12,986 bases of DNA. It comes from CAXOVX01 sp964213345. GTDB taxonomy: Bacteria > Pseudomonadota > Alphaproteobacteria > Rickettsiales > Midichloriaceae. How positions within the stretch are numbered: the first letter of the stretch is position 1; each line of letters starts with the position of its first letter. Below are positions 6,570 to 12,986 of the stretch, in pieces. Made by a program: the position numbers and the translations under genes. Location of the stretch: positions 1 to 12,986 of the forward strand of contig CAXOVX010000010.1 of assembly GCA_964213345.1 (NCBI GenBank), given 5' to 3'. The notes under the pieces are model-generated. The model saw only the letters and a list, made by a program, of their open reading frames with translations, ran no database searches and was not told where the DNA came from.

Positions 6570-7539
6570 ACCCGAAGTAAGGATAAGATTACAAGATAAT
6601 AGTTGTTGAGATAGTAGGTTTATAGAGAGATAATTGGTATGATATCAAGCAAGCCATAAGATTACAAAAAGCATTTTCTACGGACCTGAACGTAGAGTGC
6701 CATAGTCTTTGAAATTGCTTGAGTTTGCCGAAAATAGTCTCAACAATTGTACGTTTATAGAGCAAAAACTTATCTTGTAGGAGTAATAATTTATTTTTCA
6801 TGTTCTTCTTAAGCCTCGTAATGAGCAACGAATCTTGATCTAACAGCTGTGTTGCTAATTCTTCTGAGATATATCCTTTATCGCCAAATAATTTTCCCCA
6901 TGAGCCTTTTGCCATGGTCAAGACAGGCTTTCTGTCATCAACATTACCAGGTGTAATTCTGATGGAAACAAATTCGCTTTTATCATTGAAAATTGTGTGT
7001 AATTTCAGAACATAAAACCAACCGGTGCTTTTTCTACTTTTTGCAGCAATTCCACGAAAAATATTATGTCTACTGCCGCGTAGATCCTTACATGTATCAA
7101 GTGGTGTAGAATCAATAAATTGGATACCAGAAACTTCTCCGGTAATGCATTGCAATAAGCAACATAATATAGGCAAAATACGCTACAATACGGCTACAAA
7201 CCTATCATACAACAATAAATTTTTGAAATCTCTCCGGTGTTTTACATACACATAAAACAACTAAACTTACTTTCTTGGTAGCCTAACATTCTCGTTACTA
7301 TCTCACTAAGAATCATATTGCACTTCTACGCCTGTTACGCTTATTTGTTCTAGAACTCAACAAATGTATTTCCAACCAAATTATGAATCCTTTGCAAAAA
7401 TCATCAACATGACAATATATTTCTGTAAAATCTATTTCCATATGATTCCTCTTTGTTACCCTTTATCGGCTTCTTTAAACAGATATCATATCTCCATCTT
7501 ATTGCATTATATTGTCCATTCCTTAGCCTTACTTGGGGT
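6570..7539 (-). mobile_element. IS982-family insertion sequence, decayed (copy 2)
   Basis: An element of about 970 bp, close to the 1-kb size of the family. Its ends are imperfect inverted repeats: ACCCGAAGTAAGGATAAG at 6570-6587 and, on the other strand, ACCCCAAGTAAGGCTAAGG at 7539-7521. The ACCC start is usual for IS982. The transposase frame lies on the minus strand and is broken. I see no convincing target-site duplication (GCTTATAA to the left, TTTTACTC to the right), which fits an old insertion or later rearrangement. The 3' end and its TTATAA flank resemble copy 1 at the window start. Confidence 0.88.
6589..7441 (-). pseudogene. IS982-family transposase, broken by frameshifts and a stop
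   Basis: A DDE transposase that would move the element by cut and paste. The longest intact stretch (from about 7176) has FIDSTPLDTC with the first catalytic Asp, GWFYVLKLH, ITPGNVDDRKP, LFGDKGYIS with the second Asp, LKKNMKN and IVETIFGKLK with the catalytic Glu. The N-terminal third is present but disrupted. The ATG at 7441 begins MEIDFTEIYCHVDDFCKGF. A frameshift near 7316 precedes MILSEIVTRMLGYQESKFSC, a second shift near 7250 precedes FYVYVKHRRDFKNLLLYDRF, and an in-frame TAG at 7185-7183 precedes the long intact part. Spliced, it is about 280 codons, the normal family size. Not functional as it stands, unless some of these lesions are sequencing errors. Confidence 0.9.
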
Positions 7540-7632
7540 TTTTACTCTCCTCTTCTTGAACTCACACCACCACTTCTTTTCTTCATACTCTCCTACCCCT
7601 AGATACCGTCCCTTGCTAATTCCTAGCATCAT
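7507..7632 (-). CDS. Small unrecognised ORF reading into the IS982 end
   Basis: A 41-codon minus-strand frame starts MMLGISKGRYLGVGEYEE, is rich in K, E and W, and ends within the 5' end of the IS982 copy; its last 11 or so codons are IS sequence. Its ATG overlaps the stop of another short frame (7629-7751). It could be the start of a gene truncated by the insertion, or chance, since the strand here is very purine-rich and such sequence stays open easily. There is no clear Shine-Dalgarno. I do not recognise it. Confidence 0.2.
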   Translation of the reverse strand: MMLGISKGRYLGVGEYEEKKWWCEFKKRRVKTPSKAKEWTI

Positions 7633-7751
7633 ACTTCTTCTACATCCACTCCTTCATCATCTGTTTTAAGTGCTATCTTTCCGAAATCTTTGCTATATGG
7701 CCACTCATCATCCTTACCTTAGTAAAGATAATCTTTACTAATTTTAATCAT
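7629..7751 (-). pseudogene. Possible short gene remnant with an internal stop
   Basis: The minus-strand frame from ATG 7751 reads MIKISKDYLY, a TAA, then GKDDEWPYSKDFGKIALK and an acidic tail to a TGA at 7629. The second part looks protein-like in composition. The TAA falls inside the 23-bp palindrome at 7719-7741. There is no recognisable family and no Shine-Dalgarno. This may be a decayed small gene or coincidence. Confidence 0.15.
7719..7741. repeat. 23-bp AT-rich perfect palindrome
   Basis: The arms TTAGTAAAGAT and ATCTTTACTAA are exact reverse complements separated by one A; on the plus strand they are followed by TTTT. As RNA it would form a 9-bp AU-rich stem with a 5-nt loop, a weak terminator-like structure for plus-strand transcripts. 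As DNA it could be a dimeric protein binding site. No confident gene lies beside it on either strand. Confidence 0.5.
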
Positions 7752-7956
7752 TATCATTACTATTTTGCAGCTATTGCCCGATAACACCAAGGCGGCAGCA
7801 TGACTATCGCTTAAAAGATGGCGGCATTTAGACACAGAAACAGTGCTTGCGCTAATACATTTAAGAGCTTATTCTATACTCGTTAATCACTCCGGCACTA
7901 AGAATTGACAGTTTCATCTTGCAGCAGATCACTATAGTATTGTCCAATGGCCCCCA
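7752..7956. other. Intergenic stretch without a supported gene
   Basis: Together with 7540-7751 this makes a 417-bp gap between IS982 copy 2 and the end of ampG. No frame of convincing length or composition is present on either strand, and no tRNA-like fold or terminator hairpin. The part next to the IS (about 7540-7680) is very poor in G on the plus strand. Confidence 0.6.
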
Positions 7957-9279
7957 TTATTCACTACCATCTTCATATATTATACCATTGCTTGGGACTA
8001 AACAGGTAGTGCGCAATCTTGCAGTGGTGGGTTTTTTGAAATATAGTGCATATATGCACAAAAACGTAGGTAGTGACAACAGAGCTGAGATTATAAAAAA
8101 CTGCATCCATCCCATTTCTGCTACTACCCAACCAGATGTTCCAGATAATAACGTTCTCGTAACAGCAGAGATCGAGATCAGAATTGCAAAATGACTGGCC
8201 GTAAACTTTTTGTTTTTACATAGTGAGCTTATGTAAAAAATAAAAACAATATTGGATATGCCGCCAGCAAAATTCTCTATACCATTAATCACTCCTAGCA
8301 ATATGTTGTCATGCCCAAAGTATACTAATAAAATAAATAGCAAATTAGTGATAGCAGCTAAAAATTCTGCTGTGAGTAGTGACCACCGTACTCCCAATTT
8401 ATTAACGTAATACCCGCCTACAACTGTTCCTATGACAGCAGATGTTATTCCAATGGTTTTTGCAGCAATAGCAATTTCTCCCTTGGAAAATGCAACACTA
8501 GTCAAAAAAGGAATTAGCATTGTACCTAAGTATGCATCACTCACCTTATAAGAAGCAACTAGCAGCAATGTATACCAAACCTTGTCTAGTTTGGCGAATG
8601 TGATGAAAGCTTGGATAAAATTTTCTCTAAACCATAGCTTAAATTCTTTGATCGAGTATTGAGTGTTAATAACCCTTTCATCGTTTGATAGGCAGATGAC
8701 TAACAAACTTGGTATAAGGCAAATGCCCATGCAAAGGAAAACTGTCCTCCAAGGATAAACTGAAGCCAAATACAAGCCAAAAGCTCCGGAAATTATCAGA
8801 CCCACCCTAAACCCTAGTGCAGTGAGGGAACTTCCACAACTTAGCTCACTGGTTTTAGTAAAAAGTTCAATTCTATATCCTTCTAAAGCTATATCCGATG
8901 TTGCACTCATTGATGCAATAAATAATGACAATGCACAAAATAGCAATATGTGGTGTTTTACGTCTATGAAGCCCAATACCATAACGCACACTATCAGTAT
9001 GCATTGTGCTGTGATTAACCATGTTTTTCTTTGCCCAAAAGCTTTTGGAAAAGGCCTGACATGTAAATTGTCAACGAATGGTGACCATAAAAATTTAAAG
9101 GAATACGGTATGGTTCTCAATGAGAGCAACCCTATAGCTACAAGCGATACTCCACAATCACCTAAATAAGCTGTTAGTGTAGAAGTTAGTAACGCATAAA
9201 CCAGACCACTACTGACACCCAAGGCTAGTGCAGTGATATATTTGTGTATACGAAATGCCATAATGTTAGGACGTGACAT
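7957..9279 (-). CDS. ampG: AmpG-like muropeptide permease (major facilitator superfamily)
   Basis: Predicted inner-membrane importer of anhydro-muropeptides in peptidoglycan recycling. The 440-residue protein is hydrophobic almost throughout, consistent with 12 membrane segments. The N-terminal signature matches AmpG: GVSSGLVYALLTSTLTAYL near residues 21-39, then GVSLVAIGLLSL, IPYSFKFLWSPFVDNL, and FGQRKTWL in the loop after the second segment. Rickettsiales often carry several AmpG paralogues whose substrates are not all established, so the substrate is inferred from the family only. The chosen ATG (9279) overlaps the end of rpmB by 14 nt, which suggests translational coupling; an in-frame ATG at 9261 would avoid the overlap, and neither has a clear Shine-Dalgarno. 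The last 25 or so residues are a polar cytoplasmic tail. Confidence 0.88.
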   Translation of the reverse strand: MSRPNIMAFRIHKYITALALGVSSGLVYALLTSTLTAYLGDCGVSLVAIGLLSLRTIPYSFKFLWSPFVDNLHVRPFPKAFGQRKTWLITAQCILIVCVMVLGFIDVKHHILLFCALSLFIASMSATSDIALEGYRIELFTKTSELSCGSSLTALGFRVGLIISGAFGLYLASVYPWRTVFLCMGICLIPSLLVICLSNDERVINTQYSIKEFKLWFRENFIQAFITFAKLDKVWYTLLLVASYKVSDAYLGTMLIPFLTSVAFSKGEIAIAAKTIGITSAVIGTVVGGYYVNKLGVRWSLLTAEFLAAITNLLFILLVYFGHDNILLGVINGIENFAGGISNIVFIFYISSLCKNKKFTASHFAILISISAVTRTLLSGTSGWVVAEMGWMQFFIISALLSLPTFLCIYALYFKKPTTARLRTTCLVPSNGIIYEDGSE

Positions 9280-9592
9280 CTGCTACTGCTACTTCTCTAT
9301 TTTTTTCTAATTTTGATAGCGTCTTCAATATTTCTCTTTTTAGCTTTATGGCTACTTTGGGAAGCTTAGATTCTGGAGTAGTAACTAGGTAATTATCTAA
9401 CCCATCGTTATGCTCTATTGTTCTAATACCATTAGTAGAAATTCTTAGGTTGATTGTCCTATCTAATATTTCACTTTTTAAGGAAAAGTTTTTTAAATTA
9501 GGAAGGAAGCGTCTCCTATTCTTTATATTTGAGTGAGAAACGTTATTTCCAAATTGGACACTTTTGCCCGTCATCATGCATTTTCTAGACAT
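9266..9592 (-). CDS. rpmB: 50S ribosomal protein L28
   Basis: Component of the large ribosomal subunit. The N-terminus MSRKCMMTGKSVQFGNNVSH and the following RRRFLPNLKNFSLKSEIL and IRTIEHNDGLDNYL are typical of L28. I place the start at the ATG at 9592, giving 108 residues, because the family begins with MSRKC and GGTGA lies a few nt upstream; an in-frame ATG four codons earlier (9604) has no Shine-Dalgarno. The C-terminal 15 or so residues extend beyond most L28 proteins and include the overlap with ampG. The gene is divergent from mreB across about 240 bp in which I see no clear promoter; a weak TTGCGG/TAGAAC pair lies near 9660-9690. Confidence 0.95.
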   Translation of the reverse strand: MSRKCMMTGKSVQFGNNVSHSNIKNRRRFLPNLKNFSLKSEILDRTINLRISTNGIRTIEHNDGLDNYLVTTPESKLPKVAIKLKREILKTLSKLEKNREVAVADVTS

Positions 9593-9836
9593 ATATTTCA
9601 CCATTTATTGATCTAGTACTCTTTGTTTCTTTTTGCTTTTAGAAACACCGGCTAAGGTAGAGTTCTAACAGGTATTCTCACTAACCGCAAGAATTTTTGC
9701 TAGTACACAAATTGTGCTTTTTTGAAAATATTAATATGAAAGAAACGCGGTTCTGAAAAGAATATTTGACTATTATCGAATTACATTGCCAAAAGAAAAA
9801 TTTTGGGCTACTAATTGGACTCAATAAAAAAGTTGT

Positions 9837-10910
9837 ATGCAGTCAATATTCGACGGTATGTTTTCATTCATTATTAAACGTCTAGTTAGTTTTTTTTCGG
9901 AGAATATGGCGATAGATTTAGGGACGGCCAATACCTTGGTGTATGTTCCTAAACGTGGTGTTGTTTTGGATGAACCTTCTGTTGTGGCCCTAATTAATTA
10001 CAAAGGAAGTGTTATACCGTATGCCTTTGGGAATGAAGCAAAAATGATGTTGGGACGTACTCCAACAGATATAAAGGTAGTAAGGCCATTAAAAGATGGA
10101 GTTATCGCGGATTTTAAGGGTGCAGAAGAGATGATTAAGCACTTTATTAGAGCAGTGCATCACAAGCGATCCTTTTTGATTAGGCCAATAGTAATAGTGT
10201 GTGTGCCATATGGCTCTACTCCAGTGGAAAGACGGGCAATACAAGATGCGGTGGAGAGTGCAGGTGCTAGGGAAGTTTTTTTGATAGAAGAACCAATGGC
10301 GGCCGCAATAGGAGCAGGGCTCCCAGTTACCGAACCTACTGGTTGTATGGTAGTTGACATAGGGGGAGGGACCACGGAAGTGGGTATAATATCTCTGGGT
10401 GGTATTGTGTTAGCTAAATCTGTACGAGTTGGAGGTGATAGTATGGATGAAGCCATTATTTCATACGTACGTAAATGCTATAACCTACTGATAGGCGAAG
10501 CTACCGCTGAGATGATAAAAAAAGAAATAGGATCTGCCTGTGTTACAGAAAGTAAAAGTCGGCAAGTTCAAATTAAGGGAAGAGATTTATTGCATGGGAT
10601 ACCAAAAGAAGTAGTATTAACAGAGGATAAGGTAGTTGAAAGTCTTACAGAACCAATTAACCAAATTATAAGTACAGTAAGACAAGTATTAGAGATGGCC
10701 CCACCAGAATTAGCTTCAGACATAGTAAGCAGGGGTATCACTTTAACTGGTGGAGTTGCATCACTTGCAGGTTTGGATAAAGTTGTAAGTGAACATACTG
10801 GTTTGCAGGTTTTTGTAGCAGAAATGCCATTGCATTGCGTAGCATTAGGTACTGGAAAGGTATTAGAGAATTTTGACCAATTAAAATACGTACTTTTTAA
10901 ACAGGACTAA
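9837..10910 (+). CDS. mreB: Rod-shape-determining actin homologue MreB
   Basis: An actin-like ATPase that forms membrane-bound filaments and directs lateral wall synthesis. Across its 357 residues are phosphate-1 DLGTANTLVYV (27-37), the segment ERRAIQDAVESAGAREVFLI (131-150), EEPMAAAIGAG (151-161), phosphate-2 DIGGGTTEVG (174-183) and the adenosine motif TLTGGVASLAGLD (302-314). The adenosine motif usually reads LTGGGA; here the third glycine is valine. The N-terminus is hydrophobic and positively charged (FIIKRLVSFF), as in MreB proteins that bind membrane directly. The first ATG (9837) gives a slightly long head; the ATG at codon 8 (9858) would give the more usual MreB start. No Shine-Dalgarno is evident. 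mreC, the usual next gene, is absent; an RNase J gene follows after 172 bp. Confidence 0.96.
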   Translation: MQSIFDGMFSFIIKRLVSFFSENMAIDLGTANTLVYVPKRGVVLDEPSVVALINYKGSVIPYAFGNEAKMMLGRTPTDIKVVRPLKDGVIADFKGAEEMIKHFIRAVHHKRSFLIRPIVIVCVPYGSTPVERRAIQDAVESAGAREVFLIEEPMAAAIGAGLPVTEPTGCMVVDIGGGTTEVGIISLGGIVLAKSVRVGGDSMDEAIISYVRKCYNLLIGEATAEMIKKEIGSACVTESKSRQVQIKGRDLLHGIPKEVVLTEDKVVESLTEPINQIISTVRQVLEMAPPELASDIVSRGITLTGGVASLAGLDKVVSEHTGLQVFVAEMPLHCVALGTGKVLENFDQLKYVLFKQD

Positions 10911-11082
10911 GGTGCAAGTTATGAATTTTTCTGGGGAATGATGCTGCGAGTAGGGCAACTTGAGAATAAATGAAGCCAGGTCCACATAAAAAATCTAAAA
11001 ACATGGGAGATGTTTAGTTGTATGTTCCAAGTGCGACGTTGATAGTGAATTTGTACGATAAAGTTTGAGGCGACAATTAGTT

Positions 11083-12747
11083 ATGACATTTCATATAGAT
11101 AAATATAAAAATGATTTGCTATTCTTAGCTCTAGGTGGGGCAAGCGAGATAGGTGTAAATTTGAATTTATACTATTGCCAGGGTAAATGGTTGATGGTAG
11201 ATCTGGGTATAGGATTTGCCGAGCAAAATTTCCCGGGTATTGATATTACCTTGCCTAAAATTAATTTTATAGAACAATACAAACATGATTTGTTAGGTAT
11301 TTTTATTACTCATGCACATGAAGATCACATAGGTGGTGTGCATTACTTATGGCACAGATTAGGTTGTCCTATTTATGCTACAAAATTTACAGCAGAAATA
11401 TTGAAAGCAAAATTTGCTGAAATAGGTGAAAATAATGACGCAAGTATCAATATAGTACAGCCTAATAAAGTTACGGAAGTTGGGCCTTTTGCTGTAGAAA
11501 TGGTGGGTGTTACGCACTCTATACCGGAAATGCAGGGATTAATGATCAGGACCAAATTGGGTAATATATTCCATACCGGAGATTGGAAATTGGATTTGCA
11601 TCCTATTCTGGGAGAGGTAACAAATGAGAGTATATTGCGTAGATGTGGTGATGAAGGTGTATTGGCCTTGATAGGCGATTCCACAAATATATTTACATGT
11701 GGTAGTTCTGGCTCTGAGGGCATGTTGAGTGATAGCTTAACAGAATTAATAAAAGGTCGTACAAATGGATTAGTGGTGGTAACGACATTTGCGTCTAATA
11801 TTGCGCGTCTATATTCAATAGCTAAAGCTGCGCAAAAGAGTAAGAGGACGGTGCTGGTGGCAGGCAGGGCTCTATGGCGTCTATATAATGCTGCGCTACA
11901 TTCGGGTTATCTGTCAGATATCCCTCCTTTTGTCTCAACAAAACAAATAGGTAAACTTAGAAGGGAGGAAGTGCTAGTGATATGTACAGGCTGTCAAGGA
12001 GAGCCATTGGCAGCAACTGGTAAAATAGCTGGACAGCAACATCCTGATATCCATCTACAAAAAGGTGATACTATTATATTTTCTTCTAAAATTATTCCTG
12101 GTAATGAAAAAAAGATTTTTAGGCTTTTTAACAAATTTTGTAAAATAGGTGTTGAAGTATTCACAGAAAGAGACCATTTTGTCCATGTGTCAGGACATCC
12201 ATCGCGAGATGAAGTGGCAAAAATGTATGAGCTCATACGTCCTAAAATTGCAATCCCAGTGCATGGTGAAGCAGTGCACTTGCATGAACACTGCAAATTT
12301 GCGACTTCCAAAGGCGTAAAGCATAGTATTGAAATTTCGAATGGCGATGTTGTCCATCTTAATGCAGAAATTCCATACATTATTACCAAAGTTGAGTCTG
12401 GTTACTTAGCCATAGATGGAAATTACATAGTCGATGAAAGTAATCCTATACTAAGAGAACGTGCTGAAATGCGAGATAATGGTTTGGTAATGGTTATTAT
12501 TGTTGCTAATAAACAAGGCAGGTTATTATGTGCTCCCAGAATTATAGCGCCGGGATTATTGGATAAGCATCGAGATGGTGAATTTATCTCTATCCTGATT
12601 AAGGAAATAAAAAGTAGCTTGATAAATATGAAAAAACTAGAAGAACGAACTCTAGGAAAAAGCATTAGTCATATGGTGAAGAAATTAATAAGTAAAGAAC
12701 GAGGAAAAGATCCTAAAATAATTATTCAGTTAGAGCATATACATTAG
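11083..12747 (+). CDS. rnj: Ribonuclease J
   Basis: A metallo-beta-lactamase/beta-CASP ribonuclease that in other bacteria degrades and matures RNA by 5'-to-3' exonuclease and endonuclease activity. The 554 residues show the zinc-binding HAHEDH motif at 77-82, a further His at 145 (VTHS), HTGDWKLD at 164-171, the beta-CASP segment with GDSTN (198-202) and TTFASNIARL (234-243), GHPSRDE at 371-377, PVHGE at 392-396, and a C-terminal RNase J domain (about 450-554). The length is normal. The ATG at 11083 is chosen over a TTG 18 nt upstream because MTFHIDKYKNDLLFLALGG resembles the family start; GAGG lies 12 nt before it, a long spacing. A 110-bp palindromic element begins 40 bp past the stop codon. 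Confidence 0.95.
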   Translation: MTFHIDKYKNDLLFLALGGASEIGVNLNLYYCQGKWLMVDLGIGFAEQNFPGIDITLPKINFIEQYKHDLLGIFITHAHEDHIGGVHYLWHRLGCPIYATKFTAEILKAKFAEIGENNDASINIVQPNKVTEVGPFAVEMVGVTHSIPEMQGLMIRTKLGNIFHTGDWKLDLHPILGEVTNESILRRCGDEGVLALIGDSTNIFTCGSSGSEGMLSDSLTELIKGRTNGLVVVTTFASNIARLYSIAKAAQKSKRTVLVAGRALWRLYNAALHSGYLSDIPPFVSTKQIGKLRREEVLVICTGCQGEPLAATGKIAGQQHPDIHLQKGDTIIFSSKIIPGNEKKIFRLFNKFCKIGVEVFTERDHFVHVSGHPSRDEVAKMYELIRPKIAIPVHGEAVHLHEHCKFATSKGVKHSIEISNGDVVHLNAEIPYIITKVESGYLAIDGNYIVDESNPILRERAEMRDNGLVMVIIVANKQGRLLCAPRIIAPGLLDKHRDGEFISILIKEIKSSLINMKKLEERTLGKSISHMVKKLISKERGKDPKIIIQLEHIH

Positions 12748-12786
12748 ACCTCTTTCGGAACTCTACTTTTGCTGCAAACTGCTGCC

Positions 12787-12896
12787 ATACCAAGTCCCAT
12801 TTTAAATAGCGCAATGGCGAGAGCGAAGGGCTCTCTCGTGATTGGCCTGAATCCTGCAGTGCGACAACGTGAGCGTCCAAAAATGGGACTTGGTAT
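12787..12896. repeat. 110-bp palindromic element with 17-bp perfect inverted ends (MITE-like)
   Basis: The ends ATACCAAGTCCCATTTT (12787-12803) and AAAATGGGACTTGGTAT (12880-12896) are exact reverse complements. Inside is a smaller hairpin, GAGAGC pairing with GCTCTC around 12819-12835, and the block GCAGTGCGACAACGTG. There is no open frame of note. Related sequence occurs at 6396-6525 (decayed) and 2789-2805 (one end only). The structure fits a non-autonomous miniature transposable element or a rickettsial-type palindromic repeat; I cannot assign it to a named family. Confidence 0.85.
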
Positions 12897-12986
12897 CACT
12901 CTGATGCTTGGATCCTTATATAAATAAAATGATTTTATGTCTCTCTGTGTGATAGGGTTAATACCCTTGCCTTTAGGCGAACAGTT
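12897..12986. other. Window-end intergenic sequence with short palindromes
   Basis: A perfect AT palindrome, ATAAAAT-G-ATTTTAT (12924-12938), and two small hairpins, AGGGT-TAAT-ACCCT (12954-12967) and GCCT-TT-AGGC, occur close together before the window ends. No coding frame or promoter is recognisable. They may belong to a gene or RNA beyond the edge. Confidence 0.3.

Noticed and set aside
1..7539. Composite transposon bounded by the two IS982 copies
   Set aside because: The enclosed genes are core housekeeping genes, copy 2 is inactive, and no target duplication is visible. Inverted copies arranged by chance are more likely.
10911..11064. Small gene between mreB and the RNase J gene
   Set aside because: Several ATGs are present but the frames are very short, and none resembles MreC or another known protein.
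11065..11082. TTG start for RNase J
   Set aside because: It adds only six residues not typical of the family, and an ATG at 11083 is available.
12951..12986. Fragment resembling a 16S rRNA variable-region helix (GTTAATACCCTTGC)
   Set aside because: The similarity covers only about a dozen bases and the flanking sequence does not continue as rRNA.
1..12986. CRISPR array, toxin-antitoxin pair, phage genes or defence system
   Set aside because: No regularly spaced direct repeats, no recognisable toxin, antitoxin, phage or defence genes on either strand. The plus-strand frames inside minus-strand genes, and the reverse, are shadows.

Overview
The window looks like chromosome from a low-GC, obligately intracellular alphaproteobacterium, most likely in or near the Rickettsiales. 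This rests on AT-rich housekeeping genes, an AmpG-type permease beside rpmB, an RNase J gene of alphaproteobacterial type, decayed IS982 copies, and a tRNA-His that keeps the G-1:C73 pair which several other alphaproteobacterial groups have lost. The assignment is inference from gene content; no 16S or other taxonomic marker gene is present.

Layout. 1-136: 3' end of an IS982-family element, cut by the window edge. 239-1612 (minus): tRNA-His followed by tyrS, with a plausible promoter at 1674-1702. 1704-2552 (minus): an unrecognised 282-residue protein made of about thirteen 16-residue repeats, preceded by the only strong Shine-Dalgarno sequence I found. 2807-4015 (minus): hemW-like radical SAM gene. 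4135-5571 (plus): ffh with an extra segment of about 33 residues before the GTPase core. 5791-6342 (plus): rimP, which is followed not by nusA but by a decayed palindromic repeat and then a dead IS982 copy (6570-7539). 7540-7956: no confident gene, but a 23-bp palindrome and two short purine-rich reading frames. 7957-9592 (minus): rpmB and ampG, overlapping. 9837-10910 (plus): mreB. 11083-12747 (plus): RNase J. 12787-12896: an intact 110-bp element with 17-bp perfect inverted ends.

The recognised genes serve translation (tRNA-His, TyrRS, L28, RimP), membrane targeting (Ffh), RNA processing (RNase J), cell shape and peptidoglycan recycling (MreB, AmpG) and heme trafficking (HemW). None of them forms an accessory system.

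The less ordinary content is threefold. One is the 16-residue-repeat protein. The second is a small palindromic repeat family whose copies lie 3' of hemW, rimP and the RNase J gene. The third is two decayed IS982 copies in opposite orientation, whose 3' ends face each other across tyrS-to-rimP.
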